Part shown: positions 1 through 5,787 of the stretch, one piece after another
Position numbering within the stretch: the stretch's first letter is position 1
Layout of the letters: each line of letters starts with the position of its first letter
Assembly (NCBI GenBank): GCA_000431275.1
Contig: HF989230.1
Span: 1 to 6,035, forward strand
Direction of reading: 5' to 3'
From: Prevotella sp. CAG:755
Lineage (GTDB): Bacteria; Bacteroidota; Bacteroidia; Bacteroidales; Bacteroidaceae
Length of the DNA: 6,035 nucleotides
Translations under genes and position numbers: made by a program
The notes under the pieces: model-generated
Database searches by the model: none
Told to the model about the DNA's origin: nothing
What the model saw: the letters and a program-made list of their open reading frames with translations, nothing else

Positions 1-560
1 CCGTCCGGAGGCCCGAGCTCATGCTCTTCGACGCGCGCAGCCTCCTGGCCGACGCCCGCCGCCGCTCGCTCGACGCCGCACTCCGGCCGCGCGTCGACGC
101 TTTCGCCCAAGGCTACTACGGAAACCCGGGCATGAACATGTTTGACGACATGATGCGCTACCGCCTCTCACTGAACGGCCTCATCGGCATACGGCTGAAC
201 TGGAACATCGGGGCACTCTACACGCGCCGCGCCGACCTGGCCTCGCTCGACAACGAACGCGAACAAATCCGCACGGAGCGCGAAACGTTCCTCTTTAACA
301 ACCGGCAGGACGTCGTGCGCCTCCGCAAGGAAGTAGAACGCCTCGAAAAGCTCCGCCCCGGCGACGCCGAGCTCGTCCGTCTGCGGACCTCCATCCGCCG
401 GGCGGCCGAAGCCAAACTGCGCGGCGGCGTGATCGACGCCGACGCCCTGCTCGAGAAAATCACCGACGAGCACCGCGCCCAAGTCGAAGCGTCGGTGCAC
501 GACATCGAACTGCTCAAAACCCTCTACGCCCTGCAAACCCTCACCCAATCACCGTTATGA
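1..560 (+). CDS. TolC-family outer-membrane efflux channel, C-terminal part (5' end outside window)
   Basis: This is the last ~185 residues of an outer-membrane efflux protein; the open frame (codons from position 3) runs off the left edge without a stop, so the Met codon at 21 is internal, not the start. The visible part begins with an RPEL motif and a helix (LMLFDARSLLADARRRSLDA), typical of the second TolC repeat. Next comes a segment with short alternating hydrophobic stretches that fits the outer-membrane strands (PRVDAFAQGYYG and LIGIRLNWNIGALYTRR). After that is a long, charged, heptad-like helical region with many Arg and Glu residues, then a short helix ending in TLTQSPL. The family forms trimeric channels across the outer membrane and periplasm. 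The stop codon overlaps the adaptor start as ATGA (557-560), so it is the outer-membrane partner of the downstream ABC exporter. The family call is firm; the substrate is unknown. Confidence 0.86.
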   Translation, partial: VRRPELMLFDARSLLADARRRSLDAALRPRVDAFAQGYYGNPGMNMFDDMMRYRLSLNGLIGIRLNWNIGALYTRRADLASLDNEREQIRTERETFLFNNRQDVVRLRKEVERLEKLRPGDAELVRLRTSIRRAAEAKLRGGVIDADALLEKITDEHRAQVEASVHDIELLKTLYALQTLTQSPL

Positions 561-1447
561 GAACCCTACACTACCTCCCTCTCCTCGCCCTGCTCCTCAC
601 GGCTTGCGCCGACGAGCCGGCATTCGACGCCACAGGCACGTTCGAAGCCACCGAAGTGACCCTGTCGAGCGAGGTCGCCGGCCGCATCGTCAGCCTCACG
701 GTGCAGGAAGGCGACACCGTGGCGGCAGGCGAACTCATCGCCCAGGTTGACACGTCCGCCCTCTATCTTCAAAAACTCCAGCTCCGTGCCCAGTCGCGCT
801 CGGTCGACGAGGGACGCCCCGACATCAGCGCCCAAGTGGCCGCACTGCGCAGCGACATCACCCGCCAGCAGCATGAGTTGGAACGCCTGCGCCGCCTGCA
901 CCACGACGGTGCGGCCACCGACAAACAGGTAGACGACGCCGAAGCCGCCCTCCGCACCACCGAAAAAGAGCTCGCCGCCCGGCTCTCGACGCTCAGCCGG
1001 AGCGACCGCAGCCTCACAGCGCAGCGCGCCTCGGTCGACCTCCAAGTGGCACAGATTGACGACCGCATCGCCCGTTGCCGCACCATCGCACCGACGGGCG
1101 GCACAGTGCTCGAACGCTACGCCGAACCCGGCGAGATGGCCACCGTGGGCCGCCCGCTGATCCGGCTGGCCGACCTGACAAATGTGTATCTGCGCGCTTA
1201 CGTCACTTCGGACCAGCTGGCGGACGTCAGACTCGGACAGCACGTCAGGGTGACGGCCGACTTCGGCGGCGACCGGCGCTTCGACTACGACGGACGCGTC
1301 ACGTGGATCGCAGCAGAAAGCGAATTCACTCCCAAGGGTATCCAAACGCGCGACAGCCGCGCCAACCTCGTCTACGCCATCAAGGTGGCCGTCAGGAACG
1401 ACGGGCGCATCAAACTCGGCACCTATGGCGAACTTCACCTGCATTAG
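557..1447 (+). CDS. HlyD/YbhG-family periplasmic adaptor (membrane fusion) lipoprotein
   Basis: This 296-residue adaptor would bridge the inner-membrane ABC transporter and the TolC channel. It starts with a short basic-hydrophobic signal ending in lipobox LTAC (Cys17), so it is probably a lipoprotein anchored by lipid rather than by a membrane helix. Residues ~27-66 form the first part of a biotinyl-lipoyl-like domain (SSEVAGRIVSLTVQEGDTV). Residues ~68-172 form a helical hairpin rich in Arg, Glu and Gln, followed by the returning lipoyl half (IAPTGGTVLERYAEPGEM, ~178-194) and a beta-barrel domain. The segment EFTPKGIQTRDSRANLVYAIKV (from residue 257) closely resembles the EFTPK...TP/DLR.LVY region of E. 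coli YbhG as I remember it, which places it in that subfamily. The start is fixed by the ATGA overlap with the tolC-like gene and by the signal peptide. The stop lies 2 bases before the first ATPase gene. Confidence 0.92.
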   Translation: MRTLHYLPLLALLLTACADEPAFDATGTFEATEVTLSSEVAGRIVSLTVQEGDTVAAGELIAQVDTSALYLQKLQLRAQSRSVDEGRPDISAQVAALRSDITRQQHELERLRRLHHDGAATDKQVDDAEAALRTTEKELAARLSTLSRSDRSLTAQRASVDLQVAQIDDRIARCRTIAPTGGTVLERYAEPGEMATVGRPLIRLADLTNVYLRAYVTSDQLADVRLGQHVRVTADFGGDRRFDYDGRVTWIAAESEFTPKGIQTRDSRANLVYAIKVAVRNDGRIKLGTYGELHLH

Positions 1448-1449
1448 CC

Positions 1450-2364
1450 ATGCCAGCAGTTACGGCTGAAAACCTGACCAAGCGCTTCGGCAGCCTCACG
1501 GCGCTCGACGGCGTCACGTTTGCCGCCGAACAGGGCGAGCTCTTCGGCGTCATCGGCCCCGACGGAGCCGGAAAGACGACCCTTTTCCGCCTGCTCGTGA
1601 CCCTGTCGCGCCCCGACGCAGGCCGGGCCACGGTCTTGGGCTTCGACGTGGTGCGACAATATGCCGAGGTGCGACGCCGCGTGGGCTACATGCCCGGCCT
1701 ATTCTCCCTCTATCCCGACCTGACAGTGGCCGAGAACCTCGCGTTCTTCGCCGCGCTGTTCCACGCCGACCCGGCAGAAGGCCGCGACCTCATCGCGCCC
1801 ATCTACGGCATGCTCGAGCGCTTCGCCTCGCGCCCGGCGGGCAAACTGTCGGGCGGGATGAAGCAGAAGCTGGCCCTGAGTTGCGCACTGATCCACCGGC
1901 CCGCCGTGCTCTTCCTCGACGAGCCGACGACAGGCGTCGACCCCATATCGCGCCGCGAGTTCTGGACTATCCTCGGCCAGCTCCGCAGCCAAGGCATGAC
2001 CATCGTCGTCTCGACGCCTTACATGGACGAAGCCGCACGGTGCGACCGCATCGCCCTCTGTCACGAGGGCCGCCTGCTCGGCATCAACACGCCCGACGGC
2101 GTGCGCCGCGGCTTCGGCGCCGAACTTTTCGGGCTCAGTGCGGGCGGCGACCGTCATGCCCTCCTGCTCGCTGCCCGCCGTTTCGGAGCGACGGGGAGCT
2201 GCTATGCGTTCGGTGCCGAGCTTCACCTGACCTTCCGCGGCCGCCCTGACCCCGGCGGGCTCCTCGCCCATCTCTCCCAAAAGGGCTTTACGGACGTCAG
2301 GCTGCGCCCTATCGAACCCGGGATCGAAGACTGTTTCATGAAACTGACTGAACACCATGACTGA
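1450..2364 (+). CDS. ABC transporter ATP-binding protein, first of a pair (like the N-terminal half of YbhF)
   Basis: This 304-residue cytoplasmic ATPase would power the export complex. It shows Walker A GPDGAGKTT (36-44), signature LSGGMKQ (133-139), Walker B VLFLDEP (153-159, D157/E158) and D-loop TTGVDPISRRE. Two catalytic-loop residues depart from consensus: the Q-loop position is Gly83 (YMPGLFSLY) and the H-loop position is Pro190 (VVSTPYMDEA). After the ATPase fold (~1-222) comes an ~80-residue tail ending IEPGIEDCFMKL, which resembles the linker between the two ATPase halves of E. coli YbhF. Residue Asp38 in Walker A and the DPISRRE stretch also resemble the YbhF N-terminal half. The open frame reaches upstream to 1075, but the ATG at 1450 is chosen because the ABC fold begins there (AENLTKRFGSL), 2 bases after the adaptor stop. 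It overlaps the next gene by 8 bases, which suggests coupled translation and roughly equal amounts of both ATPases. Confidence 0.93.
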   Translation: MPAVTAENLTKRFGSLTALDGVTFAAEQGELFGVIGPDGAGKTTLFRLLVTLSRPDAGRATVLGFDVVRQYAEVRRRVGYMPGLFSLYPDLTVAENLAFFAALFHADPAEGRDLIAPIYGMLERFASRPAGKLSGGMKQKLALSCALIHRPAVLFLDEPTTGVDPISRREFWTILGQLRSQGMTIVVSTPYMDEAARCDRIALCHEGRLLGINTPDGVRRGFGAELFGLSAGGDRHALLLAARRFGATGSCYAFGAELHLTFRGRPDPGGLLAHLSQKGFTDVRLRPIEPGIEDCFMKLTEHHD

Positions 2365-3100
2365 ACCTATCATCGAGACGCGCGGACTGACCAAGCGCTT
2401 CGGCCGCTTTACGGCCGTAGACCACATCACGCTGAGCGTCATGCCGGGCGAAATCTTCGGTTTTCTCGGCGCTAACGGAGCCGGAAAGACCACTGCCATG
2501 CGCATGCTCTGCGGTCTGAGCCGCCCGACCGAAGGCTGGGGGCGCGTGGCCGGCTGCGACATCACGCGGCAGCCCGAGGCCGTCAAACGCCACATCGGCT
2601 ACATGAGCCAGCGCTTCTCGCTCTACGACGACCTCACCGTGGCTGAGAACATCCGCCTCTTCGGCGGCATTTACGGTTTGCGCCGCGCCGAGCTGGCCCG
2701 GCGCACCGACGAGCTGGTCGGAAGCCTTGGCATGGAAGCCGAACGCCGCAAGCGCGTGGCCGACCTGCCTCTGGGACGGAAACAAAAACTGGCTTTCTCC
2801 GTAGCCATGCTACACCGGCCGCCCCTCGTCTTCCTCGACGAGCCCACGGGCGGTGTCGACCCCGCCACGCGCAGGGCTTTCTGGGAGATGATCGACGAGG
2901 CCGTCGCCACGGGCACTACGGTATTCGTCACCACCCACTACATGGACGAGGCCGAATACTGCCACCGCGTGTCGATCATGGTCGACGGGCAGATCCGCGC
3001 GCTCGGCACGCCCGCACGGCTCAAACAAGAACACGGCGCCGCGTCGATGGAGGAAGTCTTCATCGGCCTGGCGCAAACCGCCAAACGCTCACAGTCATGA
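2357..3100 (+). CDS. ABC transporter ATP-binding protein, second of a pair (like the C-terminal half of YbhF)
   Basis: This 247-residue cytoplasmic ATPase is the likely heterodimer partner of the preceding one. It has Walker A GANGAGKTT (38-46), Q-loop Gln85 (GYMSQRFSLY), Walker B LVFLDEP (157-163, D161/E162), D-loop GGVDPATRR and H-loop His194 (VTTHYMDEAEYC). The signature motif is changed: LSGGQ is replaced by LPLGRKQ (137-143). The same LPLG.KQ form occurs, from memory, in the second half of E. coli YbhF, so it looks like a subfamily trait rather than decay. The short C-terminus (SMEEVFIGLAQ) is typical of drug-export ABC ATPases. The start overlaps the stop of the first ATPase gene by 8 bases, and the stop overlaps the permease start as ATGA (3097-3100). 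The split into two genes differs from E. coli, where both halves are fused. Confidence 0.93.
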   Translation: MTEPIIETRGLTKRFGRFTAVDHITLSVMPGEIFGFLGANGAGKTTAMRMLCGLSRPTEGWGRVAGCDITRQPEAVKRHIGYMSQRFSLYDDLTVAENIRLFGGIYGLRRAELARRTDELVGSLGMEAERRKRVADLPLGRKQKLAFSVAMLHRPPLVFLDEPTGGVDPATRRAFWEMIDEAVATGTTVFVTTHYMDEAEYCHRVSIMVDGQIRALGTPARLKQEHGAASMEEVFIGLAQTAKRSQS

Positions 3101-4239
3101 CAACGTTCCTCGCCTTTGTCCGCAAAGAAGCGCTCCACATCCTGCGCGACCGGCGCACGCTGCTCGTCGTCGTGCTGCTCCCGATTGTCCAAATCATCCT
3201 TTTCGGTTTCGCTATTTCGACCGAGGTCAACGACCTGCGCGTCCGCGTGGCAACTACCGGCCGGCTGACCGACGTCGGAAGGCTGGCCGCGCGGCTCGAC
3301 GCCAATCACTACCTGCGCATCGAGCCGCTCAACACCCCGGCCGGAAGCAACGGCAAGCCGGCTGACAGAAATGACCGGACGGCTGACAGAGGAAACGGGA
3401 CGGCTGACAGGAAAAGCGTGCAGGGCATCGGCCTCAACGCCACGGACGAGGCCATCGACCACGCCCTGCGGCGGGGCGAGGCGGATGCCGTGCTCGTGGC
3501 CGACGGACGGCAGGGGCGGATGCAGCTCATCGTCGACGCTTCAAACCCGAACACGGCCACGATGGCCGCGGGCTACGTGGCGGGCGCCCTGACCGGAAGC
3601 ACGCCCGACGTCCGCATGCTCTACAACCCCCAGATGCTCAGCGCTCACAACTTCGTGCCCGGCCTGATGGGCCTCATCTTCGTCATTATCTGCTCGGTGC
3701 TCACCTCGGTGGCCATTGTCCGCGAGAAGGAGACCGGGAGCATCGAACTGCTGCTCGTCTCGCCAGTCAGTCCGATGATCACCATCGCCGCGAAGATCAC
3801 GCCCTACTTCGCCGTCTCGTGCATCAACCTCGCGACAATCCTCCTCCTGGCCCGCTTCCTGCTGGGCATTCCCTTGGCAGGCCACGTGGCGGCTACGGTG
3901 ACGCTCTCGCTGGTCTACATCGTCTTTGCCCTGTCGATCGGACTTCTTATCTCGACGCTGGTGCGCACGCAAGTGGCTGCCATGATTGTGGCCTTGGTCT
4001 CGATGATGCTGCCCACTATTCTGCTATCGGGCATGATATTTCCCGTCGAAAACGCTCCCCTGCCGCTCCAATGGCTCTCGGCCGTCGTGCCGGCGCGGTG
4101 GTACATCGGCGCCGTGCGCAAGGTGATGATCGAAGGGTTGCCCTTGGTGCGCGTGTGGCCCGAACTGGCTGTCTTGGCGGGCATGACCCTCGCCACGCTC
4201 GCCATAGCCCTGAAAAAGTATAACCAAAGGATTGACTGA
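3097..4239 (+). CDS. ABC-2 type transporter permease, YbhS-like
   Basis: This 380-residue inner-membrane protein is one of the two transmembrane subunits. The layout is that of ABC-2 permeases: an N-terminal amphipathic stretch (FVRKEALHILRDRR), a first helix (~22-42), a large periplasmic domain (~43-184), then five further helices (approx. 187-207, 233-255, 263-287, 293-313 and 355-373). The cytoplasmic coupling segment REKETGSIELLLVSP (209-223) after helix 2 and the FPVENAPLPLQWLSAVVPARWY stretch after helix 5 are characteristic of the family. Within the periplasmic domain, residues 81-108 form a hydrophilic heptad repeat (PAGSNGK, PADRNDR, TADRGNG, TADRKSV) encoded by a 21-bp tandem repeat. 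It falls between two predicted folded segments (YLRIEPLN and the DEAIDHALRRGEADAVLV region) and looks like an expanded surface loop. The start overlaps the ATPase stop as ATGA; the stop is 1 base before the next ATG. Confidence 0.92.
   Translation: MTTFLAFVRKEALHILRDRRTLLVVVLLPIVQIILFGFAISTEVNDLRVRVATTGRLTDVGRLAARLDANHYLRIEPLNTPAGSNGKPADRNDRTADRGNGTADRKSVQGIGLNATDEAIDHALRRGEADAVLVADGRQGRMQLIVDASNPNTATMAAGYVAGALTGSTPDVRMLYNPQMLSAHNFVPGLMGLIFVIICSVLTSVAIVREKETGSIELLLVSPVSPMITIAAKITPYFAVSCINLATILLLARFLLGIPLAGHVAATVTLSLVYIVFALSIGLLISTLVRTQVAAMIVALVSMMLPTILLSGMIFPVENAPLPLQWLSAVVPARWYIGAVRKVMIEGLPLVRVWPELAVLAGMTLATLAIALKKYNQRID
3338..3421 (+). repeat. 21-bp in-frame tandem repeat inside the YbhS-like permease gene
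   Basis: The 10-mer CGGCTGACAG occurs at 3359, 3380 and 3401, exactly 21 bases apart, starting three consecutive units. Units one and two match at 16 of 21 bases, units two and three at 15 of 21. A more diverged unit (3338-3358) precedes them. As 21 is a multiple of three, copy-number change would keep the reading frame and add or remove seven residues (PAGSNGK, PADRNDR, TADRGNG, TADRKSV). Confidence 0.85.
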
Positions 4240-4240
4240 C

Positions 4241-5323
4241 ATGTCCGTACTGCCCTACCTGCTTGAAAAGGAGTTCAAACAATTCATGAGGAACGCCATC
4301 CTGCCGCGCATTGCGCTGATGGTGCCGCTCATGGTGATGCTCGTGGCGCCCTTGGTGACGACGATGGACGTCAAGGAAGTACGCGTGGCCGTCGTCGACC
4401 ACGACCGCACTATGGCTTCGCGCCGCCTCACGGACCGTGTGGCAGCATCGCCCTACTTCACGCTCGTGGCGCGTCCCACGGCTTACGGCGGCGCGCTCCG
4501 CCTGGTCGAAGACGACCGCGCCGACATCGTCCTCACCATCCCCACCGGCTACGGACGCGATCTCGGCGCCGGCCACGCCGCGCCCCGTGTCCAGATCACG
4601 GCCAATGCCGTCAACGCCGCCAAAGCCCAGATCGGGGCGAACTACCTCAGCCAGCTCACCACCGCACAGGCCGCCCCGGCGGACGGAGGACGCCTTGCCG
4701 TGCAATACCGCTACAATCCGACACTCGACTACCGGGCCTACATGATCCCGGCGCTCATGACGCTGCTCGTTCTCATCCTGTGCGGCGTGCTGCCCGCCCT
4801 GAACATCGTCAGCGAAAAGGAGATCGGGACAATCGAACAAATCAACGTGACGCCCATCAGCCGCCTGACCTTCACGATGGGCAAGCTCATTCCGTTCTGG
4901 GTCATCGGGCTCGTGGCCGTCGGCCTGGGAGTCGCGGTGGGCGGCCTGGTCTACGGCGTCTGGCCTGCGGGAAGCCTGTGGCTCATCCTGCTGGCGTCGC
5001 TGCTCTTTACGAGTGTGGCTTCTGGCTTCGGTCTCGTCGTGTCAAACTATTCGACGACCTTGCGCCAAGCCCTGTTCGTGATTTATTTCTTTGTGATGAT
5101 ATTCATCCTCATGGGAGGTCTTTTTACGCCCATAGCGTCGATGCCCCGCTGGGCACAGACCGTGACCTACGGCCTGCCGACGCGCTACTACGGCGAGGCG
5201 ATGCGTGCGCTCTACTTAAAAGGCAGTTCGTTCGCCGACCTGCTGCCCCAGTTCGGGGCGCTGGCACTGATGGCCGTGGGACTCGGCGCGTGGGCCGTCG
5301 TAAGCTACCGCAAGACGGAGTGA
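4241..5323 (+). CDS. ABC-2 type transporter permease, YbhR-like
   Basis: This 360-residue inner-membrane protein is the second transmembrane subunit and probably pairs with the preceding permease. The N-terminus LLEKEFKQFMRN resembles the amphipathic interface helix of the family. Helix 1 (~22-41) is followed by a periplasmic domain (~42-165), then five helices (approx. 167-189, 213-238, 245-267, 273-296 and 335-355). The coupling segment SEKEIGTIEQINVTP (191-205) corresponds to REKETGSIELLLVSP in its partner, and GLFTPIASMPRWAQTVTYGLPTRYY corresponds to the conserved stretch after helix 5. No repeat insertion is seen here. The ATG at 4241 is preferred, one base after the upstream stop; a TTG at 4232 in the same frame would add three residues and overlap the upstream gene, and cannot be excluded. 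It is the last gene of the plus-strand operon and converges on the regulator gene 5 bases away. Confidence 0.92.
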   Translation: MSVLPYLLEKEFKQFMRNAILPRIALMVPLMVMLVAPLVTTMDVKEVRVAVVDHDRTMASRRLTDRVAASPYFTLVARPTAYGGALRLVEDDRADIVLTIPTGYGRDLGAGHAAPRVQITANAVNAAKAQIGANYLSQLTTAQAAPADGGRLAVQYRYNPTLDYRAYMIPALMTLLVLILCGVLPALNIVSEKEIGTIEQINVTPISRLTFTMGKLIPFWVIGLVAVGLGVAVGGLVYGVWPAGSLWLILLASLLFTSVASGFGLVVSNYSTTLRQALFVIYFFVMIFILMGGLFTPIASMPRWAQTVTYGLPTRYYGEAMRALYLKGSSFADLLPQFGALALMAVGLGAWAVVSYRKTE

Positions 5324-5328
5324 GCCGT

Positions 5329-5775
5329 TCAGCCCACGTCCTCACCCCGCCGCTCGGCCCTGCGGCGGCAGTCGGCACACAGCCCCTTGACGACGTAATT
5401 GATGCTATGCTGGACAAAGCCCTCGGGCAGGGCGACCTGCGGCACATGCGTCGTTTTCATGCAGAACGTGCGGTGGCACGCTTCACAGAAAAAGTGCGTG
5501 TGCATGTCGTCGACGGTATGGGCGTCGTCACCGTCGCAGAGTTCGTATTTCAGCGAGCCGCTCCCGTCTTCAAAACCGTGCAGCACGTCGTGCGCGAGGA
5601 AGAGGGTGACGGTACGAAAGATAGTGGAGCGGTCGACGGTTCCTAACTTCGCTTCGAGCTCAAGCAGCGAGACGGGCCGCTGCATGGCGGCTATGGCGTC
5701 GAGGATGAGCAGGCGGATGGCCGTGGGGCGCACGCCTTTGTGGTGGAGCAGGGTCTCGCTGTCGGTGTAGGACAT
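5329..5775 (-). CDS. Fur-family transcriptional regulator, probably metal-responsive
   Basis: This 148-residue DNA-binding regulator has the two-domain Fur layout. A winged-helix domain covers ~1-80, with GVRPTAIRLLILDAI near the start and recognition helix DRSTIFRTVTLFLAHD (48-63). A dimerisation and metal-binding domain follows. Metal-ligand candidates are two CxxC pairs (C97/C100 in CEAC, C133/C136 in CADC), which form the structural zinc site in many family members, and H92/H94 in DMHTHFFC for the sensing region. Extra cysteines are C80 and C105. The overall pattern (DMHTHFFCEACHRTFC ... LPEGF ... NYVVKGLCADC) resembles Fur-like regulators I remember from Bacteroides. The ATG at 5775 is supported by an A-rich leader and by the normal family length. 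It lies 12 bases downstream of a heavy-metal ATPase gene on the same strand, so it may control that pump. Whether it is Zur-, Fur- or Per-like cannot be settled by reading; the neighbour favours zinc or a similar metal. Confidence 0.9.
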   Translation of the reverse strand: MSYTDSETLLHHKGVRPTAIRLLILDAIAAMQRPVSLLELEAKLGTVDRSTIFRTVTLFLAHDVLHGFEDGSGSLKYELCDGDDAHTVDDMHTHFFCEACHRTFCMKTTHVPQVALPEGFVQHSINYVVKGLCADCRRRAERRGEDVG

Positions 5776-5787
5776 GGGATTTTCTTA
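5776..5787 (-). promoter_or_regulatory. A-rich translation leader of the Fur-type regulator gene
   Basis: On the minus strand the 12 bases between the ATPase stop and the regulator ATG read TAAGAAAATCCC. There is no Shine-Dalgarno match, but the stretch is A-rich in an otherwise GC-rich window, as expected for Bacteroidota translation starts. It supports the ATG at 5775. It is too short to hold a separate promoter, so the regulator is probably co-transcribed with the ATPase. Confidence 0.45.

Noticed and set aside
566..1444. Long open frame on the minus strand opposite the adaptor (292 residues).
   Set aside because: It is a mirror of a GC-rich gene with strong third-position bias. It has no recognisable domain, and the plus-strand adaptor is clearly real.
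1075..1449. Upstream extension of the first ATPase frame, giving a 429-residue protein.
   Set aside because: The extra N-terminal sequence is an Arg/Pro/His-rich out-of-frame reading of the adaptor gene. The ABC fold starts at the ATG at 1450.
1699..2595. Long minus-strand open frame across both ATPase genes (298 residues).
   Set aside because: It spans the junction of two well-supported plus-strand genes and its composition (Arg/Ala/Val/Glu-rich, no motif) is that of an antisense shadow.
3338..3421. The 21-bp repeat considered as a CRISPR array or protein-binding iteron cluster.
   Set aside because: There are no spacers, the units diverge in their second half, and the repeat is in frame inside a gene, which fits a coding tandem repeat.
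4232..4240. TTG start for the second permease.
   Set aside because: An ATG nine bases later gives a normal N-terminus and the same tight spacing as the other junctions, so TTG is kept only as an alternative.
4016..4840. Minus-strand open frame opposite the permease junction (274 residues).
   Set aside because: Its His/Arg/Glu-rich low-complexity translation is the usual antisense image of membrane-helix codons; no domain is visible.
5347..5368. GC-rich inverted repeat (7-bp stem CCGCCGC/GCGGCGG, 8-base loop) just past the efflux operon, considered as a terminator.
   Set aside because: No T-run follows on either strand and it lies within the Arg-rich C-terminal codons of the regulator, where such GC-rich pairs arise by chance.
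4780..5646. Plus-strand open frame running from the second permease into the regulator gene (288 residues).
   Set aside because: It is out of frame with the permease and antisense to the regulator; both overlapping genes are strongly supported by motifs.
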